Shown: positions 7,429 through 15,030 of the stretch, piece after piece | How positions within the stretch are numbered: the stretch's first letter is position 1 | Layout of the letters: each line of letters starts with the position of its first letter | Assembly: GCA_002279765.1 (NCBI GenBank) | Contig: NCCR01000072.1 | Coordinates: 1 to 26,455 of the forward strand | Length of the DNA stretch: 26,455 bases | Source: Verrucomicrobia bacterium 12-59-8 | GTDB taxonomy: Bacteria; Verrucomicrobiota; Verrucomicrobiae; Verrucomicrobiales; Verrucomicrobiaceae | Direction of reading: 5' to 3' | Notes under the pieces: model-generated | Told to the model about the DNA's origin: nothing | The model's input: only the letters and a program-made list of their open reading frames with translations | Database searches by the model: none | Made by a program: the position numbers and the translations under genes

Positions 7429-7535
7429 CCTTGTTTTTGTCATCCGAGGTTAAAAACTCCCATTTGCATTCCCGCCTCCGCACGCTTTAAGACTCGTTTT
7501 TCGATACTCTTGAAGACTCTCACGCAACCGCAGGA

Positions 7536-8465
7536 ATGAAGATCGCACTGGATGTCATGGGGGGCGATTTCGCCCCGCAAAACCCCATCGGCGGCGTCAA
7601 ACTCGCCCTCGAGTCACTGCCCGCCATCACCAAGCTCTTTTTGGTGGGCGTTCCCGCTGCCATTGAGCAGGAATTGAAGAAGCAGGGCATCTCCAGCCCG
7701 AAACTGGAAATTATCCCCGCCAGCCAGGTGGTGGAAATGTCCGACAGCGGCATCGACGCCGTGCGCAAGAAGAAGGACAGCTCCATCAGTGTTGCGGTCG
7801 ATTTGGTCAAAGATGGTAAGGCAGATGCCGTGGTCAGCGCCGGTCACACCGGTGCCGCCGTGACCGCCTCCCTGATCAAACTGCGTACCCTCACGCACAT
7901 CGAGCGGCCGGCCATCGCCTCAATCATGCCGTCCTTGACCAAGCACTGGGTGCTGATCGATGCCGGGGCCAATCCGGACAGCGAGCCTTCCCATCTGGTG
8001 CAGAATGCCATCATGGGCAGCGTTTTTGCCCGCCATGAAAAGGGCAATGCGCTGTGCAAAGAAACCGGCAAGCTGCTGCGCCAGACCGCTGGCATCAATT
8101 TCATCGGCAACGTCGAAGGCCATGACGTTTGGGAAACGCCGCCGGATGTCGTCGTCTGCGACGGCTTCACCGGTAATGTCATTTTGAAAAACGCCGAAGC
8201 GCTGGCCCACACCATTTTCAGCATGGTGAAGAGCGAAATTAAGAGCGGCTTTTGGACCAAGATTGGCGGCCTGCTCGCCAAGCCCGCCTTTAAACGCGTC
8301 CACACCCGCACCAATCCCGACGAGGTCGGCGGCATGCCGCTGCTGGGCCTGCGTGCCATGAAGAACGCCATCCGTCAGGCTTGCGAATCCATCCAACACC
8401 AGGTGGGGCCGCATATCGAAGCCGCCGCCACCGCTCATTCCATTTCTCTCCATGCCCGCTCCTAG
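7536..8465 (+). CDS. plsX: Phosphate acyltransferase PlsX
   Basis: Converts acyl-ACP and inorganic phosphate to acyl-phosphate, the acyl donor for PlsY in membrane phospholipid synthesis; a peripheral cytoplasmic membrane enzyme. The protein of 309 residues begins with the family signature MKIALDVMGGDFAP. It contains AVVSAGHTGA (~residues 98-107), LIDAGANPDS (~143-152) and VVCDGFTGNVILKN (~206-219), all typical of PlsX. It is slightly shorter than most homologues (about 330-350). fabH starts 14 bases before the plsX stop, so the two are translationally coupled in the widespread plsX-fabH order. The usual upstream rpmF is absent here. Start chosen at the conserved MKIALD; a weak AGGA sits immediately upstream. 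Confidence 0.96.
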   Translation: MKIALDVMGGDFAPQNPIGGVKLALESLPAITKLFLVGVPAAIEQELKKQGISSPKLEIIPASQVVEMSDSGIDAVRKKKDSSISVAVDLVKDGKADAVVSAGHTGAAVTASLIKLRTLTHIERPAIASIMPSLTKHWVLIDAGANPDSEPSHLVQNAIMGSVFARHEKGNALCKETGKLLRQTAGINFIGNVEGHDVWETPPDVVVCDGFTGNVILKNAEALAHTIFSMVKSEIKSGFWTKIGGLLAKPAFKRVHTRTNPDEVGGMPLLGLRAMKNAIRQACESIQHQVGPHIEAAATAHSISLHARS

Positions 8466-9471
8466 TTCCCAGCCCTTTTGCGCATCCAGCATCATTGGCA
8501 CCGGCAGTTACATGCCTGAAAAAGTGCTGACCAATGACGATCTGTCCAAGATCGTCGAGACCTCCGACGAGTGGATCACCTCCCGTACGGGCATCAAAGA
8601 GCGCCGTATCGCCGCTGCGAATCAGGCAACCAGCGACCTCGCCACCGAAGCCGCACGCCGAGCCATGGCCAGCGCCGGAGTGGCCCCGGAAGAAATCCAG
8701 CTCATCATCGTGGCCACCGTCACGCCGGACATGTTCTTCCCCTCCACCGCCTGCTTTGTGCAGAAGAAGATCGGGGCCATGAACGCCGTCTGCTTTGACA
8801 TCTCGGCCGCCTGCTCCGGCTTCCTGTATGCCCTGCAGGTAGCACGTCATTTCATCAATACGGGCAACCGCACCACCGCGCTCGTCATCGGCGCGGAAAA
8901 GCTCAGCAGCCTCATCAACTGGAAAGACCGCAACACCTGCGTGCTTTTTGGCGATGGCGCTGGTGCCGTGGTTATTCGCCGGGCCGATGAATCTGAAATC
9001 GAGGCCCCCGGACGTGTACTCTCCACGGTCATGGGCACGGACGGCACCCTTGCAGACGTCCTCAAAGTCCCTGGCGGCGGCTCTGCCTGCCCGATCACCC
9101 CTGAAAACGTCGATTTGCATCCCAATACGATCCACATGGAGGGCCGCGAAACCTTCAAGCATGCTGTCACCCGCATGCTGGAGGCATCCCAGCAGGCGCT
9201 GGAAATGGCCGGACTCACCGCTGCTGATGTGGCCTTGGTCATTCCCCATCAGGCCAATGCGCGCATCATCAGTGCCATCGCCGAACGTCTGAACCTGCCG
9301 CTGGAGCGTGTGTTCATGAATCTCGACAAATACGGCAACACCAGCGCCGCCACGATCCCCGTCGCTCTTGACGAAGCCAACAAGGCCGGACGCCTCAAAA
9401 AAGGCGATGTCGTGCTTCTCGTCGCCTTTGGCGGCGGCTTCACCTGGGCCAGTTCGGTGGTGAGGTGGTGA
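8452..9471 (+). CDS. fabH: Beta-ketoacyl-ACP synthase III
   Basis: Starts fatty-acid synthesis by condensing acetyl-CoA (or a branched primer) with malonyl-ACP. The 339-residue protein has the catalytic triad: Cys121 in DISAACSGFLYAL, His266 in IPHQANARI, and Asn296 in YGNTSAA. The 30-residue His-Asn spacing is the same as in characterised FabH. The N-terminus carries IIGTGSYMPEKVLTN and the DEWITSRTGIKERRI block. About ten extra residues precede the conserved start compared with E. coli; a later ATG in SYMPEK would delete the first strand, so 8452 is kept. It overlaps plsX by 14 bases. Confidence 0.96.
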   Translation: MPAPSSQPFCASSIIGTGSYMPEKVLTNDDLSKIVETSDEWITSRTGIKERRIAAANQATSDLATEAARRAMASAGVAPEEIQLIIVATVTPDMFFPSTACFVQKKIGAMNAVCFDISAACSGFLYALQVARHFINTGNRTTALVIGAEKLSSLINWKDRNTCVLFGDGAGAVVIRRADESEIEAPGRVLSTVMGTDGTLADVLKVPGGGSACPITPENVDLHPNTIHMEGRETFKHAVTRMLEASQQALEMAGLTAADVALVIPHQANARIISAIAERLNLPLERVFMNLDKYGNTSAATIPVALDEANKAGRLKKGDVVLLVAFGGGFTWASSVVRW

Positions 9472-9477
9472 GCACTC

Positions 9478-9493
9478 GCGAGCTTCAGCTCGC
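9478..9493. other. Short hairpin after fabH
   Basis: GCGAGC (9478-9483) and GCTCGC (9488-9493) pair with a TTCA loop, seven bases after the fabH stop. No T-tract follows, so it is at best a weak terminator or an mRNA-end hairpin. The rest of the 222-base gap before proB shows nothing recognisable. Confidence 0.35.
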
Positions 9494-9693
9494 TCTGACG
9501 AAGCCTCCAATCCACCCAGACCGAACTGAGGTTCCTGCCTGCTTTCCGGAATAGAACCCAAACGACCTATTCCCCTTGTAGGGCCAGGATGAGGTTCCAG
9601 TGTCCAGCGCCGCACGTTTCCGTGCTATGGCCCCTTTTCACTTTCCACTCCCCGGCATCCCGCCATATTCGCCGCCCTTCGTTCCCCTGACTC

Positions 9694-10470
9694 ATGTCCC
9701 CCAAGCGCATCGTACTCAAATTCGGCTCCGGCATCCTCACGCGTAAAGACGCGCCTGAACCTGATCCCGTGCAGCTGCGCAAACTCGTTGAGGCCGTCGC
9801 GCTTCTGAAGCGCGCTGGGCATCACGTCGTCGTCGTCAGTAGCGGAGCCGTGGCCTCCGGTTTGAAGCCGCTCGATTTCAAACAACGCCCCACGGATGTG
9901 ACCACACTGCAGGCGCTTGCCGCCGTGGGGCAGACGCATCTCATGCATGCCTATGAATCGCTCCTGCGTGACCACGGCCTGCACGTCGCGCAACTCCTCG
10001 TTACGCATGAAGACTTTGAAAACGAAGATCGTGCCCCACGCGTCAAAGCCGTGCTAGAGCGCCTCATGGAGTTCACTCAGGTGGTGCCCGTTATTAATGA
10101 AAACGACTCGGTCGCCATCGAAGAACTGCGTTACGGCGACAATGACAAGCTCTCCTCCCGCGTTGCGCGTTTCTGGGGTGCCGATGTGCTCATCCTGCTT
10201 ACCAGTGCCCCCGGACTCCTGCGAGATACCAAGAAGCCTGAAGAGGGCCCTATCCCCGTGGTCGATAATGTCGATGACGTCATCCACCACGCTGAAGAAG
10301 AAAAATCCACCCTCGGCACAGGCGGCATGATCTCCAAACTGCGCGCCGTGCAGGACGCGGTGCATGGCGGTGTGGAGTGCATCATCGCCTCAGGTCGTCA
10401 TGCCGAGCAGATTCCTGGCTTGATCGAAGGGCACGGCATTTGTACGCGCTTCCCGGCTTCACGTTCGTAA
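9694..10470 (+). CDS. proB: Glutamate 5-kinase, short form without PUA domain
   Basis: Phosphorylates glutamate to gamma-glutamyl phosphate, the first step of proline synthesis. The 258-residue amino-acid-kinase fold shows VLKFGSGIL (~residues 7-15), VVVVSSGAVASG (~46-57), LLVTHEDF, PVINENDSVAIEELRYGDNDKLSS (~131-154) and the GTGGMISKLRA block (~209-219) characteristic of ProB. The protein stops right after the kinase domain; the C-terminal PUA domain of E. coli-type enzymes (about 367 residues) is absent, as in a subset of bacteria. proA is not in the window. It stands 222 bases after fabH and only 12 bases before purU, so cotranscription with purU is likely. Confidence 0.94.
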   Translation: MSPKRIVLKFGSGILTRKDAPEPDPVQLRKLVEAVALLKRAGHHVVVVSSGAVASGLKPLDFKQRPTDVTTLQALAAVGQTHLMHAYESLLRDHGLHVAQLLVTHEDFENEDRAPRVKAVLERLMEFTQVVPVINENDSVAIEELRYGDNDKLSSRVARFWGADVLILLTSAPGLLRDTKKPEEGPIPVVDNVDDVIHHAEEEKSTLGTGGMISKLRAVQDAVHGGVECIIASGRHAEQIPGLIEGHGICTRFPASRS

Positions 10471-10482
10471 TCTTGATTCACC

Positions 10483-11343
10483 ATGGCCTCTGCTGACATC
10501 GCAACACTGCTCATTCACTGCCCGGACCGTCCGGGACTCGTGCATGATGTGACCGGTTTCATTTTCTCGCATCAGGGGAATATCATCGACCTGCAGCAGC
10601 ACATCGACCCTGACCAGAACGTCTTCTTCATGCGTCTGGAATGGAGCCTGGAAAACTTCACACTCGACAATGAGGAGATCGAATCACGCCTGCAGCCCAT
10701 GGCACGTCGTCATGAAATGCAGATGCGCCTCAGCTTTGCCAGCCAGCGGAAGCGTATTGCGCTGTTTGTCACCAAGGAGAACCACTGCCTCTACGATCTC
10801 CTCGCCCGGCATGAATCCGGCGACCTGCCCGTGGACATCCCGCTCATCGTCGCCAATCACGAGACCCTGCGCCCTGCGGCGGAGCGCTTCGGCATTCCGT
10901 TTCATCACTTCCCGATCACGAAAGACAACAAGCTCGCGCAGGAGGCCGCGCAGATCGAACTGCTGCGCCAGCACCGCATCGACACCGTCGTGCTGGCCCG
11001 CTACATGCAGATCATCAGCCCCGCGATGATCGCCGAGTTTCCGCACCGCATCCTGAATATTCATCACAGCTTCCTGCCAGCCTTCGTCGGTGCGAAGCCC
11101 TACCATCAGGCCTTCCAGCGTGGCGTGAAGATCATTGGTGCCACCAGCCACTACGTCACCGCCGATCTCGATGAAGGTCCGATCATTCATCAGGACGTCA
11201 TGCGCGTCAGCCACGAAGACAGCGTCCAAGACCTCGTGCGCCTCGGCCGCGATCTGGAAAAAAACGTCCTCGCCAAGGCCTTGTGGTGGCATGTCCGCGA
11301 ACAGGTGCTGGTGTTCAAGAACAAGACCGTGGTGTTTGGTTGA
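10483..11343 (+). CDS. purU: Formyltetrahydrofolate deformylase
   Basis: Hydrolyses 10-formyl-tetrahydrofolate to formate and tetrahydrofolate, balancing the one-carbon pool and feeding formate to PurT-type purine synthesis. The 286-residue protein has an N-terminal ACT domain (~residues 6-85, starting TLLIHCPDRPGLVHDVTGF). A formyltransferase-like catalytic domain follows with VLARYMQIIS, LNIHHSFLPAF (~residues 189-199) and GATSHYVTADLDEGPIIHQD, which contains the catalytic aspartate. Length and motif order match PurU, and the ACT domain separates it from PurN. It follows proB after 12 bases. A short inverted repeat overlaps its stop codon but is too weak to call a terminator. Confidence 0.95.
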   Translation: MASADIATLLIHCPDRPGLVHDVTGFIFSHQGNIIDLQQHIDPDQNVFFMRLEWSLENFTLDNEEIESRLQPMARRHEMQMRLSFASQRKRIALFVTKENHCLYDLLARHESGDLPVDIPLIVANHETLRPAAERFGIPFHHFPITKDNKLAQEAAQIELLRQHRIDTVVLARYMQIISPAMIAEFPHRILNIHHSFLPAFVGAKPYHQAFQRGVKIIGATSHYVTADLDEGPIIHQDVMRVSHEDSVQDLVRLGRDLEKNVLAKALWWHVREQVLVFKNKTVVFG

Positions 11344-11561
11344 GGTGTTTCACCTTCTGAAGACCAACGCATCGCCTCCTTCAGGAGAGAGCTGGAAGCC
11401 CAGCATGCTCATGCATCGTTCGGAGCAGGCTTGTTCTCGTGGTGCCTCAGGTGATAAAAGCAGCAGCGGCAATTCGCGAGCATCCGCAGCGCCATCCCGG
11501 CGAATGATATTGGTGGTCGAATTTGCGTGCGAACCCTTGGAGCATGCTGTTTGAATTGGAG

Positions 11562-11948
11562 ATGAACTCGAAGCCTCAACTGCTGCAATTTGCCACAGCC
11601 GCTGCCGCGAAGGCCTACGCGCCCTATTCGCAGTTTCAGGTCGGCTGTGCGTTGCTGACGGCGCAGGGCAATCTCTATACAGGCTGCAATGTCGAGAATG
11701 CCAGCTACGGCCTGACCATCTGTGCGGAGCGCAACACCATCTTCCATGCCGTGGCAGAAGAAGGCCCCGGCATGAAGATCGCCGAACTGGTGGTGATTGC
11801 GCTGGGACATGAATTCCCGCCTTGTGGCGGCTGCCGGCAGGTGATCGCGGAGTTTGCTGGGCCGGAGACGCCCATATGGTTCCTGCGCGATGGAAAACCG
11901 GTATTGATGACAATGGCGGAGTTGCTGCCGGCGAGCTTCAGGATATGA
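11562..11948 (+). CDS. cdd: Cytidine deaminase
   Basis: Deaminates cytidine and deoxycytidine to uridine forms in pyrimidine salvage. The 128-residue zinc enzyme has the homotetrameric short form: AYAPYSQFQVGCALLT at ~18-33, substrate-binding GCNVENASYG at ~41-50, Cys54 and the proton-shuttle Glu56 in TICAERNTI, and the zinc ligands Cys88 and Cys91 in PPCGGCRQ. The frame is open further upstream with a possible ATG at 11544. The ATG at 11562 gives the usual family N-terminus. Both ATGs are preceded by the same word TTGGAG at a spacing too short for a normal ribosome site, so the start is not fully settled. The 218 bases after purU contain no clear gene. Confidence 0.93.
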   Translation: MNSKPQLLQFATAAAAKAYAPYSQFQVGCALLTAQGNLYTGCNVENASYGLTICAERNTIFHAVAEEGPGMKIAELVVIALGHEFPPCGGCRQVIAEFAGPETPIWFLRDGKPVLMTMAELLPASFRI

Positions 11949-11958
11949 ATGCGCCCGC

Positions 11959-12828
11959 ATGACACTTCCTCCTTCCGTTACACTCATTGAAGAACCCGCC
12001 GGTTATCCCATCCTCGTCATTGAGCATCCCGCAGCGACCGGTCGCATCGCGTTAAACGGAGCACATGTGACGGACTGGATTCCCGAAGGTCATGATCCAG
12101 TGCTCTACATGAGCGCCGACGCGCTGATCGAGCCGGGCAAAGCGATTCGAGGAGGCATCCCCATTTGCTGGCCATGGTTTGGCCCACATCCAACGGACAG
12201 CACCCAAGCGGCGCATGGCTTTGTCCGCACGATGATGTGGGAAGTCGATGTGGCCCGTGAAACCGAGACAGCGGTGGACATCGTACTCAAACTGTCAGAT
12301 AACGCTGCCACGAAAGCCCTCTGGCCGCAATCCTTCTCCGCACGTCTCCACATTCACATGGGCGCTGCGCTGCAGGTCACGCTGCAGGCGACTAACACCT
12401 GCACGACCGCCTGGGACATGACTGGTGCGCTGCACACCTACTTCAATGTGGAGGACGTGCGCAAAATCAGCATTCATGGCCTGCACGGGACACAGTATGT
12501 CGAAGGCCGCCTGTCACCCGACAAGCGTCCACAGCACGGCAACATCATCATCGATCAGGAAGTGGACCGCATGTACATCTCTGATGCCACCGTCATCGTG
12601 CATGATCCACTTTGGGGGCGTGAACTGGTCATCGAAAAAGCCGGCAGCCTGGCCACGGTGGTGTGGAATCCGTGGATCGAAAAATCCAAGCGCCTTGCCG
12701 ATCTTCCTGATGAAGCCTATCCCGAGTTTCTCTGCATCGAAGCAGCCAATGCGGGTGAGGATGCGGTCACCGTGCAGCCCGGCCATGAGCATTTGCTGAT
12801 GCAGCGTATTGAGGTGCGGAAATTGTGA
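11959..12828 (+). CDS. D-hexose-6-phosphate mutarotase (aldose 1-epimerase-like, YeaD family)
   Basis: Interconverts alpha and beta anomers of glucose-6-phosphate-type sugars. The 289-residue protein carries the YeaD-family blocks AIRGGIPICWPWFGPH (~residues 60-75), QAAHGFVRTMMWEV (~81-94, with the conserved histidine), LHTYFNVEDV (~157-166) and, near the C-terminus, VVWNPWIEKSKRLADL and FLCIEAANA, which holds the glutamate expected to act as catalytic base. Galactose mutarotase (GalM) is excluded by the GGIPICWPWFG block. It starts ten bases after cdd and may share its transcript, though no functional link is evident. Confidence 0.9.
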   Translation: MTLPPSVTLIEEPAGYPILVIEHPAATGRIALNGAHVTDWIPEGHDPVLYMSADALIEPGKAIRGGIPICWPWFGPHPTDSTQAAHGFVRTMMWEVDVARETETAVDIVLKLSDNAATKALWPQSFSARLHIHMGAALQVTLQATNTCTTAWDMTGALHTYFNVEDVRKISIHGLHGTQYVEGRLSPDKRPQHGNIIIDQEVDRMYISDATVIVHDPLWGRELVIEKAGSLATVVWNPWIEKSKRLADLPDEAYPEFLCIEAANAGEDAVTVQPGHEHLLMQRIEVRKL

Positions 12829-12978
12829 CCTTTCGGAATGACGAATAAAATCCGCATGAGTGAATGTGAGTGCTCCTGCGGACTTGGTCGTTGATTAATC
12901 ACTGGCCATTCTGGTTTCGTCATTTTCCCATCCACCCCGTTGCTTGACCCCGCCCCATGCCTCGCCATGTCTTGAAGC

Positions 12979-14262
12979 ATGTCGGATGGCCCCCCATTGA
13001 TCGACCGGGTTCGTTTGCGCTCCAACCAGTGGCGCAAGCTGCGCTCCATCGTGCTTAATCTCGCCACGACGGACAGTTTCTACGGCAAAAAAATCCGCGA
13101 ATGGGAGCTGAAAGTGAGCCGCCTCAATCGCGTGGATGATTTCATCGGTCAGGTGCCCTTCACCACGAAGGCGGACATCCAGGCCGACCGCCTCGCGCAC
13201 CCCCCTTTTGGCACCAATCTGACACGGGCCATCGGCCAGTACACCCGGTTTTGCCAGACGAGCGGCACCAGTACTGGCATGCCCATGGCCTGGGTGGACA
13301 CACCGGAAAGTTGGGATGCCATGCTCAAGTGCTGGCAGCGTGTATTTGATGCCGCAGGGCTGGTCAAAGGGCGTGATCGCATCTTCTTCGCCTTCTCATT
13401 CGGTCCATTCCTGGGTTTTTGGACAGCCTATGAGGCCGCGGCAAAGGACTATCTCATCATACCCACTGGCGGCATGTCCAGCCAGGCGCGGCTGGAGGCC
13501 ATGGCTCGCTACGGCGCGACAGTGCTGTGCTGCACCCCGACCTATGCGCTACGGCTGGGTGAATTGATCGGTGCTGCTTCCGGCGTGGAGCGCATGAGCC
13601 TGCGCATCAACAAGATCATTGTGGCGGGCGAAACCGGCGGCAGTGTGCCAGAGGTGCGCAAGCGTCTGGAGGAACTCTGGGATGCCCGCGTGTTTGATCA
13701 TCACGGCATGACCGAGGTGGGTCCCGTCAGCTACGAAACGGAAGACATGCCGCGACAGCTCGTGGTGATGGAGGAGGCGTACCTCTCTGAGATCGTAGAT
13801 CCGCAAACTGGCGTGGAAGTGGCCGATGGCGAGTGCGGCGAATTGATCCTCACCACGCTGGACCGCACCGCCTGCCCGCTGCTGCGCTACCGCACGGGCG
13901 ACTGGGTGAAAAAGAAACTTCATCGCGGCAGGCTGATGCTCGACGGCGGCATCCTCAGCCGCGTGGACGACATGATCGTCGTGCGAGGCGTAAACATCTA
14001 TCCCAGCGCGATCGAAGCCGTGGTGCGGCAGTTTCCTGATGTGGTCGAATACATGGTCGAGCAGCGCAAGGTGGATGCGATGGACGAGATCGAACTGGTC
14101 ATCGAATTGGACGGCAATGTGGCCAAGCCGTTGCTAAAACGCCTCGAGGCCAAGCTGAAGGACACTTTTTCACTGCGAATTTCAGTGCGTCTCGCCGAGC
14201 CCAACAGCCTGCCCCGCCATGAGTTTAAAGCGAAGCGCTGGCGTCTGGTGGAGGCAGCCTGA
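12979..14262 (+). CDS. Phenylacetate-CoA ligase-like adenylate-forming enzyme
   Basis: A 427-residue ANL-superfamily protein of PaaK type, expected to make an acyl-AMP and then an acyl-CoA. It shows the P-loop CQTSGTSTGMPMAW (~residues 91-104), the A5 motif HHGMTEVGP (~239-247), the ATP-ribose motif LLRYRTGDWV (~301-310) and the hinge/C-terminal lobe starting RVDDMIVVRGVNIYPSAIE (~331-349). Unlike the ANL protein at 6312 it has the full C-terminal AMP-binding lobe. Substrate unknown: neighbours are not aromatic-degradation genes. Similar proteins are often annotated as PaaK or coenzyme F390 synthetase. ATG start at 12979; no Shine-Dalgarno. It stands apart, with 150 empty bases before and 75 after. 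Confidence 0.82.
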   Translation: MSDGPPLIDRVRLRSNQWRKLRSIVLNLATTDSFYGKKIREWELKVSRLNRVDDFIGQVPFTTKADIQADRLAHPPFGTNLTRAIGQYTRFCQTSGTSTGMPMAWVDTPESWDAMLKCWQRVFDAAGLVKGRDRIFFAFSFGPFLGFWTAYEAAAKDYLIIPTGGMSSQARLEAMARYGATVLCCTPTYALRLGELIGAASGVERMSLRINKIIVAGETGGSVPEVRKRLEELWDARVFDHHGMTEVGPVSYETEDMPRQLVVMEEAYLSEIVDPQTGVEVADGECGELILTTLDRTACPLLRYRTGDWVKKKLHRGRLMLDGGILSRVDDMIVVRGVNIYPSAIEAVVRQFPDVVEYMVEQRKVDAMDEIELVIELDGNVAKPLLKRLEAKLKDTFSLRISVRLAEPNSLPRHEFKAKRWRLVEAA

Positions 14263-14337
14263 ATCTCCCACAGGAATGAAGAATGCCAATTCCAGCACTA
14301 ATGATGCCTCATTTCGCCCCTGTTCATATTCCATCGC

Positions 14338-15030
14338 ATGCCTACGCTTGATCCCATGCCACTCATCCAGCTGACCAACGTATCCAAATCCTACACCGAC
14401 CCTGGCAGCGGAGCGCTGGTGCCGGTGCTGCATGGCATCAATCTCAGCATTGAAGCCGGCGAATCCGTTGCCGTCGTCGGCCCTTCGGGCTGCGGCAAGA
14501 GCACGCTGCTGAACATTCTCGGCACGCTCGATCTGCCCGATACGGGTGACATCATGTTTGATGGCGAAGCGCTGGCCAGCCTGACGGCTCAGCAGCTTGC
14601 CGCCGTGCGCAGTCAGAAGATCGGCTTCATTTTCCAGCTGCATCATCTCATGCCGCAGTGCTCCGTGCTAGAGAACGTGCTGCTCCCCACGCTCGCCCTG
14701 AAATCACCGCCGAAAGATGCTTTGCAGCGTGCCGAATCACTGCTCGAACAGGTGGGGCTCAAGGACCGCATGAACTGGAAACCCTCCCAGCTCTCCGGCG
14801 GCGAACGCCAGCGCGTGGCCTTTGTGCGTGCGCTGATCAACCAGCCCCGGCTCATCCTCGCCGATGAGCCGACTGGTGCCCTCGATGAGACCAGCGCCGA
14901 GACTTTGACCGACCTCCTGCTCCAGCTTCAGAAGAGCAGTGGCGTCACGCTGATCATGGTTACACACCACCGTGCCCAGGCAGACCGCATGGGCCGTGTG
15001 CTGACGATTCACGAAGGCGCTCTGCAATGA
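14338..15030 (+). CDS. ABC transporter ATP-binding protein (LolD/MacB type)
   Basis: The 230-residue cytoplasmic ATPase of an FtsX-type ABC system. Walker A GPSGCGKST (~residues 49-57), Q-loop FIFQLHHLMP (~99-108), signature LSGGERQRVA, Walker B LILADEPTGALDE and H-loop VTHHRAQAD are all intact. The length, the L-H-H-L-M-P segment and the short C-terminus are typical of the LolD/YbbA/MacB subgroup, which drives mechanotransmission or lipoprotein extraction rather than import. An alternative ATG at 14356 would remove six residues. Its stop overlaps the permease start (ATGA, 15027-15030), so the two form one coupled unit. Confidence 0.93.
   Translation: MPTLDPMPLIQLTNVSKSYTDPGSGALVPVLHGINLSIEAGESVAVVGPSGCGKSTLLNILGTLDLPDTGDIMFDGEALASLTAQQLAAVRSQKIGFIFQLHHLMPQCSVLENVLLPTLALKSPPKDALQRAESLLEQVGLKDRMNWKPSQLSGGERQRVAFVRALINQPRLILADEPTGALDETSAETLTDLLLQLQKSSGVTLIMVTHHRAQADRMGRVLTIHEGALQ

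Noticed and set aside
8290..9615. A 441-codon open frame on the minus strand opposite plsX/fabH
   Set aside because: Antisense to fabH with all catalytic residues intact; the translation has no recognisable domain.
11350..11554. Possible remnant of a minus-strand gene between purU and cdd
   Set aside because: The minus-strand reading frame continues as an antisense frame through cdd, and no family motif appears in the unique part.
6312..14262. A biosynthetic gene cluster built from two ANL enzymes plus fabH
   Set aside because: The genes between them (plsX, proB, purU, cdd, mutarotase) are housekeeping, a strong terminator separates the first ANL gene, and no carrier protein, ketosynthase partner or tailoring enzyme is present.
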